A program made the position numbers and the translations under genes. This document shows, piece after piece, positions 31,754 through 40,846 of a stretch of DNA of 43,615 nucleotides. The notes beneath the pieces were generated by a model that had not been told where the DNA came from, did no database searches, and saw only the letters and a list, made by a program, of their open reading frames with translations. Each line of letters opens with the position of its first letter. The first letter of the stretch is position 1. This DNA is from an uncultured Bacteroidaceae bacterium (GTDB lineage: Bacteria > Bacteroidota > Bacteroidia > Bacteroidales > Bacteroidaceae). The DNA lies in NCBI GenBank assembly GCA_944321635.1, contig CALULY010000020.1:1-43615 (forward strand). The letters are read 5' to 3'.

Positions 31754-33097
31754 TCATTTTGTGAATAGTCCTGCGTAGGCTACGCCGAGGGACAATGCCG
31801 GCTCGTCGTTGAACTGGCTTTTGAACTTGCGGTAGGCGTATTCCGCCTTTATCACTATGTCATCCATCGGGAAATAGTTGATGCCTGCGGCGAAACGTTG
31901 CCTGCCCCATTGCTCCTCGTCGAGCAATTGTTGCCCGCGCCTGGTTTTCCCCATACGCCACATGGGGTCATAGAAGTCGTAGCGGAAGAAGACGTACATC
32001 CTTTGCCCCTTTGCCCGCAGCTTGCCGCTTAGCGAGAACAGGTCATAGCCCGCTTCAACCCCCGCGCTCATCGCGTCCGACCCTATGTTGGTGCCAGGGG
32101 AGATGCCATAGCCTTTCAAACTCCTGTTGGCTTCCGAGATTTCCCCCGAGTTGCCCAAGTGGCCGTAGAGGAAACTGCCCCTTGCGACAAGGCCGTGGCC
32201 TGCGTACTCGAAGTCGAATGCGCCGATGCCGACCCGCCCCTTCAACTCCTTGAACTTGTCGCGCTTCAACGAGTTGGACGCGCTGTTGCCGAAGTAGCCG
32301 CTCACACCAAGGCGCAAGCCGCGCACGCCATACCAGTCCAGCCGTGCGGCACCAGCCACCGAGTTGCCTATCTTGAATTCGTAAGGCGAACCAGCGCCGC
32401 CCTGTATCCAATTCTGGTTGTTGAACCTGTCGGCATCGAGCCCCGCCACCAGCATCACCTCATAACGCCAGTCGCGCGTCCGTCCCCACAAGCTGATGCC
32501 GGTCTCGTGCCATGTGCAAGGGATGATGGTGTTGTCGCCCTCGGGACGGTAGACCCCGAAGAACTGTGTCGGCAGGTGTCCGCTGTTGACCAGGCCGACA
32601 GGCACGACCATGTGCCCGAGACGCAGGTTCAAGGTCTGGTCAAACGACTTCTGGATCCAGAACTGTTCCAGAGCCACCTCGCCGCCACGCTCGATTTCCT
32701 GCTCATATTCGCCCGTCTCCTCCTCCTCGATCTCGACGGCACTCTCGGTGCCGCCGTGCTCAAACTCAATCTCCGTGCCCATTGACCAGCCCTTGCCGAA
32801 GTCATAGCCGAGCATGATCACCACGTGCGGCAGGTCAAAACGGTTGTGCCCCTTGTCATCCTTGAACTTGGGCGCGTCCGAGTAGCGTTTCCAGTTCTCG
32901 CTGTAAAAGTTGCGGCTGAACACCGCCTCGCCGTACCCGCCTATGGTGAAACGCGACTTCCAATCACGCTTCTTATATGCCTGGCCTTCCTCCGCCCGGG
33001 GCTGCCCGTCGTCTCTGCCGCCATCGGTGGAAGCCGCAGCCCCGGCCGTTGCCAGCCAGGCAAGGCAGAGTGATGTGAATAGTAGTTTTGTTCTCAT
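31754..33097 (-). CDS. Porin-like outer-membrane protein of the imelysin operon
   Basis: The 447-residue product has a signal peptide (MRTKLLFTSLCLAWLATAGA) and a long beta-barrel: FTIGGYGEAVFSRNFYSE, HVVIMLGYDFGKGWSMGTEI, LNLRLGHMVVPVGLVN, IPCTWHETGISLWGR, and a terminal LSLGVAYAGLFTK. The strand pattern and the GHMVVPVG motif resemble phosphate-selective OprO/OprP-like porins. An acidic stretch (VEIEEEETGEYEQEIERGGE) suggests cation interaction on a loop. As first gene before imelysin and di-heme lipoproteins it is probably the outer-membrane entry for an iron species. The start at 33097 is chosen over 33124 by the signal peptide; a TAGTTTTG box lies at 33129-33122. Confidence 0.85.
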   Translation of the reverse strand: MRTKLLFTSLCLAWLATAGAAASTDGGRDDGQPRAEEGQAYKKRDWKSRFTIGGYGEAVFSRNFYSENWKRYSDAPKFKDDKGHNRFDLPHVVIMLGYDFGKGWSMGTEIEFEHGGTESAVEIEEEETGEYEQEIERGGEVALEQFWIQKSFDQTLNLRLGHMVVPVGLVNSGHLPTQFFGVYRPEGDNTIIPCTWHETGISLWGRTRDWRYEVMLVAGLDADRFNNQNWIQGGAGSPYEFKIGNSVAGAARLDWYGVRGLRLGVSGYFGNSASNSLKRDKFKELKGRVGIGAFDFEYAGHGLVARGSFLYGHLGNSGEISEANRSLKGYGISPGTNIGSDAMSAGVEAGYDLFSLSGKLRAKGQRMYVFFRYDFYDPMWRMGKTRRGQQLLDEEQWGRQRFAAGINYFPMDDIVIKAEYAYRKFKSQFNDEPALSLGVAYAGLFTK

Positions 33098-33121
33098 AAA
33101 CCTTTGCAATTGATTTCGATG

Positions 33122-33129
33122 CAAAACTA
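33122..33129 (-). promoter_or_regulatory. -7 box of the porin-imelysin-DHOR operon
   Basis: The minus strand reads TAGTTTTG, 24 bases before the ATG at 33097. No Fur-like dyad is evident to me nearby. Confidence 0.45.
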
Positions 33130-33362
33130 TTGCTAAGCATCAACCCGTGTTATACCTAAAAATTGGTAAAAACCTGCTGCGGGTTAATGACAAATAGGTA
33201 TAATCAACCTCTTTTCACTCATTTGTTTGGAGGAAAATGTGGCAAGGCGTGCCGGTAGGCACAAAATCCACCCGGCGATGCGCGGCGTGCGGAGGAAACG
33301 TAGGTCATGCCTCCCCGCACTTGCCTTGCCGTCCCTGATCGGATGTGGCAGGCGGCAATGGA

Positions 33363-33619
33363 GATGATGCCGGACATAAACTCCGCCGCCAGCAGGGAAA
33401 ACTTGCATGAGGTCTGGCATAAAGTTCGTTTCCCCCTGACATAAAGTAAAAACAAAAGTTCTGTTTATATATTCAGAAGTTTTGTTTATATAAACAGAAG
33501 TTTTGAATATATAAACAAAACTTCTGAATGAACTTTATGCGCCGGGACACCGTAGTTTAAGCACCGGTCAAGGGGATTTTGTGCCAGACCCGACCAAAGT
33601 TTGTGTCCGGCCTCATCGG
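33363..33619. repeat. 22-base-phased AAAGTT element, copy C (four-unit core, terminal inverted repeats)
   Basis: Left modules lie at 33377, 33398, 33420 and 33442 (21-22 base steps). The core holds four 21-base units at 33450-33470, 33471-33491, 33492-33512 and 33513-33533; bases 33471-33491 are the exact reverse complement of 33509-33529. Right modules lie at about 33531, 33553, 33575 and 33597. The element is bounded by GATGATGCC (33363-33371) and GGCCTCATCGG (33609-33619), imperfect terminal inverted repeats. The rest of the 864-base gap between the porin and cysQ contains only promoters; no gene is seen. Confidence 0.85.
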
Positions 33620-33903
33620 GTCAAAGACAGGATTTGCGTGGTTTCCCTCCAGAGCCTGCTTGCATCACCCCTCTGGCTGTTGCAGGCAGATGTCCCTGTG
33701 GGTGTGTGATGATCCCTGGCTTTGCCCCGCGCGGCACGCCGGTCCGCAGTTGTGGGGGCGGGATGTCCTATTGGTATGTATTTATGTCCCAAAAGTGGCA
33801 TTTTGCATTTAACCGGCTGTGGGATAGACTTTTCGCAATTAATAATAATCGTTAACGCATCCAATTTTGTCTCCCCGCTTGGGCTTAAACCGATGTAGTT
33901 CAC

Positions 33904-33911
33904 TATATTTG
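33904..33911 (+). promoter_or_regulatory. -7 box of the sulfation operon
   Basis: TATATTTG, 50 bases before the cysQ ATG. A CTTG at 33878-33881 is a weak -33 candidate at 22 bases. The leader is AT-rich (TATTATATATATATG at the start codon). Confidence 0.5.
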
Positions 33912-33961
33912 CAAAATATTTTTAGAATAATAACGGCTTCACAGCCCTATATTATATATAT

Positions 33962-34801
33962 ATGGAGAAAACTAAGGAAGAACTCCTGCTGGCATCCGTC
34001 AGTGCCGCTCTTGATGCAGGTCGGGCGATAATGGAGGTTTACACCGACCCTGCGGCCGACTTCCAGGTGGAGACCAAGGCCGACAACTCACCATTGACCA
34101 TAGCGGACAAGAAGTCCAACGCCGTAATCACCGGCCATCTGTCGCCTATGGGCATCCCCGTCCTTAGCGAGGAGAGCCGCGTGATGCCCTACGAGCAACG
34201 CCGCGAGTGGCGACGCCTGTGGGTGGTCGATCCGCTTGACGGGACAAAGGAGTTCATAAAGCGCAACGGTGAATTTACAGTCAACATTGCCCTCGTCGAG
34301 GACGGGAGCCCGGTGATTGGGGTGATATATGTCCCCGTGCTGCATGAACTCTACTGGGGTTTGGCGGGCAACGGTGCGGGCAAAGTGACTGGATGCGGCA
34401 CGGACAGGGTCTTTGCCAGCTTGGACGAGCTCAAGGTGCAAAGCTCCGCGCTGCCTTGCTTTGAGCGGTCAGGGGCGGTCGTCGCTGTCGCGTCACGCTC
34501 ACACCTCAACGAGGAGACTGAGGCGTTCATCTCCAGCCTTGCACGGCGTTTCGGCAACGTGGAGACGGCATCCAAGGGCAGTTCGCTCAAATTCTGCCTC
34601 GTGGCGGAAGGCGCGGCAGATGTCTACCCGCGTTTCGCCCCTACGATGGAATGGGACACGGCCGCCGGCCAAGCCATAGCCGAGGCCGCAGGCTGCCGCG
34701 TGGAACTGGCAGACTGCTCCGCCCCGCTGGCATACAACAAAGAGAACCTGCTGAACCCATGGTTCGTAGTCTATAACCCCAAACTTGACTTGAAACAATG
34801 A
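33962..34801 (+). CDS. cysQ: 3'(2'),5'-bisphosphate nucleotidase
   Basis: CysQ hydrolyses PAP, the toxic by-product of PAPS-dependent sulfotransferases, to AMP and phosphate. The 279-residue inositol-monophosphatase-fold product has the metal site residues in VLSEES (E near 71-72) and WVVDPLDGTKEFIKRNGEFT (DPLDGT, residues about 90-95), and the second metal motif FAPTMEWDTAAGQAIAEAAG (W-D-T-A-A). It opens the sulfation operon and overlaps the transporter start by four bases (ATGA), so translation is coupled. Placement first beside a sulfotransferase fits PAP removal. Confidence 0.95.
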   Translation: MEKTKEELLLASVSAALDAGRAIMEVYTDPAADFQVETKADNSPLTIADKKSNAVITGHLSPMGIPVLSEESRVMPYEQRREWRRLWVVDPLDGTKEFIKRNGEFTVNIALVEDGSPVIGVIYVPVLHELYWGLAGNGAGKVTGCGTDRVFASLDELKVQSSALPCFERSGAVVAVASRSHLNEETEAFISSLARRFGNVETASKGSSLKFCLVAEGAADVYPRFAPTMEWDTAAGQAIAEAAGCRVELADCSAPLAYNKENLLNPWFVVYNPKLDLKQ

Positions 34802-36369
34802 CCTTTGAAATAATATTCGTCCTGCTCGGACTGATCGGGATGCTGGTAGCCCTCATCTTGGACAAGATGCGTCCGGGCATAGTCCTGTTGTCGCTGGTCG
34901 TGGTATTCATGGCGGCAGGCATCATCACTCCTAAGCAGATGGTGGCAGGATTCAGTAATCGGGGAATGATTACCGTCGCGCTGCTGTTCCTCGTCAGTGA
35001 AGGAGTGCGGCAAAGCGGTGCGCTTACGACAATCGTCAAGAAATTGCTTCCACAAAGGGAAACGACGGTGACGAAAGCCCAACTCCGCCTGCTCCCGATA
35101 GTAAGTTCGTTCTCGGCTTTCCTAAACAACACCCCGGTAGTGGTCATCTTCGCCCCGATAGTGAAGAATTGGGCAAAGAAAATCGGCTTGTCATGCACTA
35201 AGTTCCTGATTCCATTGTCGTATGCCACCATCCTTGGAGGACTGTGCACGCTCATCGGGACCTCTACCAACCTGGTTGTACACGGCATGATGATAGACAA
35301 GGGGTTGCCTGGGCTGAAGATGTTTGACCTCGCCTTTATCGGCATTCCCATCACGATTGTCGGTCTGGCGTTCATCATACTGACATCCAAGAAACTGCTT
35401 CCGGCGGAACGTCCTGACAACTTCGAGGATGAGGAGACAGACGCCGCAACAGAGAAGGGGCAACACATCGTGGAAGTGGTACTTGCATCCCGCTTCCCAG
35501 GCTTGAAACGTAAATTGAAGAACTTCGATTTCAAAAGGAAATACGGAGCCGAAGTGAAAGAGATACGCCAAGGCGGCCAGGTCATCACCGAGAATCTGGG
35601 AGAAGTGAGGTTGCAGCAAGGTGACACACTGGTCTTGCTGGCAGATGACGACTTCACAAAGACATGGGGCGACTCATCTGTATTCCTCATGATGACCAAC
35701 GGCAAGGAAATCCCTACGCGCCCTGTCCAGCCTTGGAAAAAATGGACGGCTTTGGCTCTGCTGCTCATCATGATCATCGGAGCCACGATAGGCGAACTCC
35801 CGTACTTTAAGGAGCATTTCCCGAATGTGAATATGGATATGTTCTTCTTTGCCGCCGTCACAGCTGTGGTCATGGCATGGCTAAAGATATTCCCTCCGAA
35901 GAAGTACACAAAATACATCAGTTGGGACATCCTGATAACAATCGCTTGCGCCTTCGCTATCAGCGCGGCGATGGAAGAGTCAGGTTTGGCGGCATTGATA
36001 GCCAACTTCATCAAGGATGTTTCCGGCTCATTGGGAGCATGGGGCGCGCTTGCCCTGCTCTACTTCGTCACGTTGGTCATCACCGAACTCATCACGAACA
36101 ATGCAGCGGCGGCACTTGCCTTCCCGCTGGCACTGGAAACGGCGGAGAAGTTTGGAGTGGACCCGATGCCGTTCTTCATAACAATCTGCATCGCAGCATC
36201 GGCTGGCTTTGCCACCCCCATCGGCTACCAGACCAACTTGATTGTGCAAGGTGCAGGCAATTACAAATTCACAGACTTCCTGAAAATCGGTGTCCCGATG
36301 GATTTGATAGTCATGATTATCTCAGTCTCACTCATTCCGTTGATTTGGCCGTTCACTCCAGTTCAGTAA
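34798..36369 (+). CDS. SLC13-family sulfate/anion transporter with TrkA-C domain
   Basis: The 523-residue inner-membrane protein is an SLC13/DASS-type sodium-anion symporter. Two half-repeats carry the conserved SNT-like motifs SFSAFLNNTPVVVIF (near residues 102-116) and ELITNNAAAALAFPL (near 428-442), each with a helical hairpin. A cytosolic RCK/TrkA-C domain (residues about 220-300: VVEVVLASRFPGLKRKLKNF through GEVRLQQGDTLVLLADDD) is inserted between them. Sulfate is the likely substrate given the neighbours. It overlaps cysQ by four bases and is followed by cysC after nine. Confidence 0.92.
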   Translation: MTFEIIFVLLGLIGMLVALILDKMRPGIVLLSLVVVFMAAGIITPKQMVAGFSNRGMITVALLFLVSEGVRQSGALTTIVKKLLPQRETTVTKAQLRLLPIVSSFSAFLNNTPVVVIFAPIVKNWAKKIGLSCTKFLIPLSYATILGGLCTLIGTSTNLVVHGMMIDKGLPGLKMFDLAFIGIPITIVGLAFIILTSKKLLPAERPDNFEDEETDAATEKGQHIVEVVLASRFPGLKRKLKNFDFKRKYGAEVKEIRQGGQVITENLGEVRLQQGDTLVLLADDDFTKTWGDSSVFLMMTNGKEIPTRPVQPWKKWTALALLLIMIIGATIGELPYFKEHFPNVNMDMFFFAAVTAVVMAWLKIFPPKKYTKYISWDILITIACAFAISAAMEESGLAALIANFIKDVSGSLGAWGALALLYFVTLVITELITNNAAAALAFPLALETAEKFGVDPMPFFITICIAASAGFATPIGYQTNLIVQGAGNYKFTDFLKIGVPMDLIVMIISVSLIPLIWPFTPVQ

Positions 36370-36378
36370 ACAAGACCC

Positions 36379-36972
36379 ATGGAACATATCTACCCCATAT
36401 TTGACAAAATGCTGTCACGTTCTGACAAGGAAGCATTGCTTGGGCAGCGCGGCCTGATGGTGTGGTTCACCGGGTTGTCCGGCTCAGGCAAAAGCACCGT
36501 GGCGATAGCCCTTGAGCGCGAACTCCACTCACGCGGCATCCTGTGCCGCATCCTCGACGGTGACAACGTGAGGAGTGGCATAAACAACAACCTTGGATTC
36601 AGCGCGGAGGACAGGGTTGAGAACATCAGACGCATAGCGGAAGTGTCACGCCTGTTCGTGGACACGGGGATAGTCACAATCGCGGCCTTCATCAGCCCGA
36701 GCAACGCGTTGCGGGAGATGGCGGCATCGATTATCGGCAAGGATGACTTCGTGGAAATCTATGTCGATACCCCGCTTGCGGTGTGTGAGGAAAGGGATGT
36801 CAAAGGACTCTACAAGAAAGCGAGAGCGGGGGAGGTCAAGAATTTCACCGGCATCTCCGCACCTTTTGAAGCTCCAGAGCATCCTGCACTGCGTCTTGAC
36901 ACCTCCAAACTGACCGTCCAACAGTCCGTGGGCAAACTGTTGGAGCTGATACTGCCCATGATAAAGAAGTAA
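36379..36972 (+). CDS. cysC: Adenylylsulfate (APS) kinase
   Basis: CysC phosphorylates APS at the 3' position to give PAPS. The 197-residue cytosolic enzyme has the P-loop GLSGSGKST (residues 32-40), [15 protein letters not shown], the [15 protein letters not shown] helix, [12 protein letters not shown] and the lid segment [15 protein letters not shown]. All family-critical residues look intact, in contrast to the vestigial kinase-like tail of CysN encoded two genes downstream. It lies between the sulfate transporter and cysD in the same transcript. Confidence 0.96.
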   Translation: MEHIYPIFDKMLSRSDKEALLGQRGLMVWFTGLSGSGKSTVAIALERELHSRGILCRILDGDNVRSGINNNLGFSAEDRVENIRRIAEVSRLFVDTGIVTIAAFISPSNALREMAASIIGKDDFVEIYVDTPLAVCEERDVKGLYKKARAGEVKNFTGISAPFEAPEHPALRLDTSKLTVQQSVGKLLELILPMIKK

Positions 36973-36994
36973 TACCATATATAATATAAAGACT

Positions 36995-37906
36995 ATGGCT
37001 GAAGATTACAATTTGAGTCATCTTAAGCAGCTTGAAGCTGAATCAATCCACATCATCAGGGAAGTCGCATCGGAGTTTGAAAACCCTGTAATGCTCTATT
37101 CCATCGGCAAAGACTCGTCGGTCATGGTGCGTCTTGCCGAGAAAGCCTTCTACCCGGGCAAAGTGCCATTCCCGTTGATGCACATCGACTCCAAATGGAA
37201 ATTCAAGGAGATGATAAAGTTCCGTGACGAATACGCCAAGAAATATGGATGGAACCTGATTGTCGAGTCCAACATGAAGGCATTCAACGAAGGGGTTGGC
37301 CCATTCACCCACGGGAGCAAGGTGCATACAGACCTGATGAAGACGCAGGCTTTGCTGCAAGCGCTTGACAAGTACAAATTTGACGCAGCCTTTGGCGGAG
37401 CGCGGAGGGACGAGGAAAAGTCTCGCGCCAAGGAACGCATATTCTCTTTCCGCGACCGTTTCCACCAGTGGGACCCAAAGAATCAACGCCCGGAACTGTG
37501 GGACATCTACAACACAAAGATTCAAAAGGGGGAAAGCATACGCGTATTCCCCCTTTCCAACTGGACGGAACTCGACGTTTGGCAATACATCCGAATCGAA
37601 AAGATACCTATCGTCCCGCTTTACTTTGCCAAGGTGCGTCCGTGCGTGGAGATTGACGGCAACCTCATCATGCCCGATGACGACCGCCTGCCAGAGAAGT
37701 ACAAGGACAAGATCCAAATGAAAAAGATACGTTTCCGCACCCTCGGCTGCTGGCCGTTGACCGGAGCGATAGAATCGGAAGCCGACACCATCGAGAAGAT
37801 CGTTGAGGAGATGATGACTACAAACAAATCGGAAAGGACGACGCGCGTCATCGACTTCGACCAGGAAGCAAGCATGGAGCAGAAGAAACGTGAGGGATAT
37901 TTCTAA
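36995..37906 (+). CDS. cysD: Sulfate adenylyltransferase subunit 2
   Basis: CysD is the catalytic ATP-sulfurylase subunit that forms APS from ATP and sulfate, driven by GTP hydrolysis in CysN. The 303-residue product has the PP-loop SIGKDSS (residues 36-42), [36 protein letters not shown] and [12 protein letters not shown], all typical. It begins 22 bases after cysC and ends nine bases before cysN. Confidence 0.97.
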   Translation: MAEDYNLSHLKQLEAESIHIIREVASEFENPVMLYSIGKDSSVMVRLAEKAFYPGKVPFPLMHIDSKWKFKEMIKFRDEYAKKYGWNLIVESNMKAFNEGVGPFTHGSKVHTDLMKTQALLQALDKYKFDAAFGGARRDEEKSRAKERIFSFRDRFHQWDPKNQRPELWDIYNTKIQKGESIRVFPLSNWTELDVWQYIRIEKIPIVPLYFAKVRPCVEIDGNLIMPDDDRLPEKYKDKIQMKKIRFRTLGCWPLTGAIESEADTIEKIVEEMMTTNKSERTTRVIDFDQEASMEQKKREGYF

Positions 37907-37915
37907 TCATTAATC

Positions 37916-39715
37916 ATGGAGGAAAACAGACCTATGACCGACAATAAAGAGACCGCCACCAACAAGGCGAACAAACAAACCATAGAAGAGTTTCTGGCAA
38001 ACGATGAGCGGAAAGACCTCTTGCGCTTCCTTACGGCAGGCTCGGTGGACGACGGGAAATCGACGCTCATCGGACGCTTGTTGTTTGACAGCAAGAAGAT
38101 TTACGAAGACCAACTCGACGCTCTGGAACGGGACAGCAAACGCGTCGGCAACGCTGGTGAACACATCGACTACGCACTGTTGCTTGACGGGCTAAAAGCC
38201 GAGAGGGAACAGGGCATAACGATTGACGTGGCATACCGCTACTTCTCGACCAACAAAAGGAAATTCATCATCGCTGACACACCGGGACACGAGCAATACA
38301 CCCGCAACATGATTACCGGCGGGTCAACAGCCAACCTCGCCGTGATCCTTGTCGATGCGCGCACTGGGGTCATCACCCAGACAAAACGTCACACCTACCT
38401 CATCTCTTTGCTTGGGATTAAACACGTGGTGCTTGCTGTCAACAAGATGGACCTGGTAGGCTATTCGCAAGAGCGTTTCGACGAGATTGTGGCGGATTAC
38501 AAACGGTTCGTCGCGCCACTCAACATCCCTGACGTGCAGTGCATACCTCTGTCGGCTCTCGAAGGCGACAATGTGGTCGAGAAGTCCGACAAGACACCAT
38601 GGTACAAAGGACCTGCCTTGCTCGACTTCCTTGAGACAGTCCATGTCGGGAGCGACCAAAACTTCAAAGACTTCCGCTTCCCCGTGCAGTACGTGCTGCG
38701 TCCCAACCTGGATTTCCGTGGCTTCAGCGGCAAAGTAGCGTCAGGTGTCATCCGCAAGGGTGATGAAGTCATGGCATTACCCTCTGGGAAAAGGAGTCAT
38801 GTGAAGAGCATCGTCACCTATGATGGAGAACTTGACTATGCATTCCCACCGCAGTCCGTCACGCTCACTTTGGAAGATGAGATTGATGTGTCGCGTGGCG
38901 AGATGCTCGTGCGTCCCGACAACCTGCCAACCATTTCGAGAAGCTTCGAGGCAATGCTCGTATGGATGGACGAAGAGGATATGGATGTCAACAAGCAATT
39001 CTTCATCAAACAGACCACAAACACCACACGTGCCAGGATTGACGGCATAAAATACAAGGTAGATGTCAACACCATGGAGCAGTCCAAGGTCTCCCTCCTT
39101 AGGCTGAACGAGATTGGCAAAGTCGTAATCACGGCCAGCAAACCCCTGTTCTTTGACAAGTACGAGGACAACAAAAACTGCGGTTCGTTCATCTTGATTG
39201 ACCCGATCACCAACAACACCTCGGCCGTCGGGATGATTACGGAGAAAGTCAACACGTCAGACCTCTTCTCCACCATCACCGAAGACGACCGCAAACGGAT
39301 GTTGGCAGGCGAATCTCTCGTCTCAGAGCAGCAGTGGAAAGACAGGATAAACCAAGACGGACTGGTCTACTGGGTGACTGGCGACGACAAGAAAGAGCGC
39401 CGTGAGCTGGTCTACACGTTGGAACGCCGCCTGTTTGACATAGGCAAGTTCGTTTGCAAACTGAGCCTCGACTGCCTTGGTCTGGAAAACATGACATCAC
39501 GTGACCTCGCAATCGTCGCCCACCAACTGTCAAAGAAAGGCGTAATCCTGATATGCAGCGGGACAGACCTTGATCCCAACGTGGCAAAACCCGAGTTTGT
39601 CAGCATCCACATCAAGGGCGAGGAGGAAGACAGCCGGGACTACACCACAAACGAGATCATTGTCAACCCCAAGGAGATGGCACAGGCCATAGAAGATATC
39701 ATAAACAAACTCTGA
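37916..39715 (+). CDS. cysN: Sulfate adenylyltransferase subunit 1 with vestigial APS-kinase-like tail
   Basis: CysN is the GTPase subunit of ATP sulfurylase. The 599-residue product has GTPase motifs G1 GSVDDGKST (42-50), G3 [12 protein letters not shown] and G4 NKMDLV, followed by EF-Tu-like beta-barrels to about residue 475. The last 120 residues are extra compared with classical CysN (about 475 residues). They align without gaps to the start of Cys[13 protein letters not shown] occupies the place of [12 protein letters not shown], and [13 protein letters not shown] matches [12 protein letters not shown]. The P-loop is destroyed, so this tail cannot be an active kinase; it probably helps assembly. 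An alternative start is the ATG at 37934. Confidence 0.94.
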   Translation: MEENRPMTDNKETATNKANKQTIEEFLANDERKDLLRFLTAGSVDDGKSTLIGRLLFDSKKIYEDQLDALERDSKRVGNAGEHIDYALLLDGLKAEREQGITIDVAYRYFSTNKRKFIIADTPGHEQYTRNMITGGSTANLAVILVDARTGVITQTKRHTYLISLLGIKHVVLAVNKMDLVGYSQERFDEIVADYKRFVAPLNIPDVQCIPLSALEGDNVVEKSDKTPWYKGPALLDFLETVHVGSDQNFKDFRFPVQYVLRPNLDFRGFSGKVASGVIRKGDEVMALPSGKRSHVKSIVTYDGELDYAFPPQSVTLTLEDEIDVSRGEMLVRPDNLPTISRSFEAMLVWMDEEDMDVNKQFFIKQTTNTTRARIDGIKYKVDVNTMEQSKVSLLRLNEIGKVVITASKPLFFDKYEDNKNCGSFILIDPITNNTSAVGMITEKVNTSDLFSTITEDDRKRMLAGESLVSEQQWKDRINQDGLVYWVTGDDKKERRELVYTLERRLFDIGKFVCKLSLDCLGLENMTSRDLAIVAHQLSKKGVILICSGTDLDPNVAKPEFVSIHIKGEEEDSRDYTTNEIIVNPKEMAQAIEDIINKL

Positions 39716-39722
39716 AAACTCA

Positions 39723-40829
39723 ATGGGACTTATCGAATTCAGCAAATTGCCGGTCAACACCCTGGTAGGAGCCGACTGGGCGACATTCAAGGGAATCACC
39801 AAAGGGCGAGAGATAGACAAGGGCTACCGTGGCAAGTACCGCCTGACCAAGTGCGTCTGCCGCCTGCTCAGCACCTTGAAACCGTTGCAAGACCGCCGCT
39901 ACAAAAAGATGCTGGCAGACAAACCCCTGGAGCATGACCCCGTGTTTATCCTCGGCCACTGGCGCAGCGGGACGACATTCGTTCACAATGTTTTCTCCTG
40001 CGACAAGCACTTCGGCTACAACACCACCTACCAGACCGTATTCCCGCATCTGATGATGTTCGGCCAAGGGTTCTTCAAAAAGACTATGGCCTGGCTGATG
40101 CCTGACAAGCGTCCTACCGACAACATGGAATTGTCAGTGGATCTGCCGCAGGAGGAGGAGTTCGCTCTGGCCAACATGATGCCATGCACCTACTACAACT
40201 TCTGGTTCTTGCCTAAGTATATGTCGGAATATTGCGACCGTTTCCTGACATTCGAGGACATAACACAAGAAGAGTTGCGGACGTTTGAAGAGGTCTTCGT
40301 CAAACTCATCAAGATAAGCCTCTGGAACACCCACGGCACGCAATTCCTCTCCAAGAACCCTCCACACACCGGCAGGGTAAGGGAACTGGTCAAGATGTTC
40401 CCCGATGCCAAGTTCATCTACCTCATGCGCAACCCCTACACGGTGTTTGAAAGCACAAGGAGTTTCTTCACCAACACCATCAAGCCGCTTATGCTCGAAG
40501 ACATATCACCCGAGCAACTCGAAAGCAACATCCTCGACATCTACATGAGGCTTTACAACCGCTACGAGGCAGACAAGCACCTGATACCGGAAGGAAACCT
40601 TGTAGAAGTCAAATTCGAGGACTTCGAGGCCGATCCATCACGGATGACTGCTGGCATATATGCCAAGCTGCGCATCCCCGGTTACGATGCAGCCAAGGAC
40701 AGCATCGAAGCATACCTCAACAAGAAAAAGGGATACAAGAAGAATGCCTACAAATATGACTCGCGCACCGTCGAACTCGTCGAGCAACACTGGGCAAAGG
40801 CATTGAGCGACTGGAACTATAAATTGTAA
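39723..40829 (+). CDS. PAPS-dependent sulfotransferase
   Basis: The 368-residue product is a sulfotransferase-family enzyme that moves the sulfonate of PAPS to a hydroxyl or amine acceptor. The 5'-phosphosulfate loop is ILGHWRSGTTFVHNV (R81-S-G-T-T85) and the 3'-phosphate site is FIYLMRNPYTVFESTRSFF near residues 229-247. It starts seven bases after cysN. Related gut Bacteroides loci pairing such an enzyme with PAPS genes are known to sulfate cholesterol and steroids; here the acceptor could equally be a lipid or cell-surface glycan. An N-terminal hydrophobic patch is weak, so it is probably cytosolic or peripheral. Confidence 0.9.
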   Translation: MGLIEFSKLPVNTLVGADWATFKGITKGREIDKGYRGKYRLTKCVCRLLSTLKPLQDRRYKKMLADKPLEHDPVFILGHWRSGTTFVHNVFSCDKHFGYNTTYQTVFPHLMMFGQGFFKKTMAWLMPDKRPTDNMELSVDLPQEEEFALANMMPCTYYNFWFLPKYMSEYCDRFLTFEDITQEELRTFEEVFVKLIKISLWNTHGTQFLSKNPPHTGRVRELVKMFPDAKFIYLMRNPYTVFESTRSFFTNTIKPLMLEDISPEQLESNILDIYMRLYNRYEADKHLIPEGNLVEVKFEDFEADPSRMTAGIYAKLRIPGYDAAKDSIEAYLNKKKGYKKNAYKYDSRTVELVEQHWAKALSDWNYKL

Positions 40830-40846
40830 CAAACAGGATAACCGAT

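Noticed and set aside
31722..31757. Twelve-residue extension of imelysin from the ATGA overlap
   Set aside because: Not excluded, but the shorter start gives a more normal lipoprotein signal and has a better A-rich leader.
33579..33812. Rightward 77-residue open frame before cysQ
   Set aside because: It begins within the right arm of the phased element and has no signal, family match or promoter.
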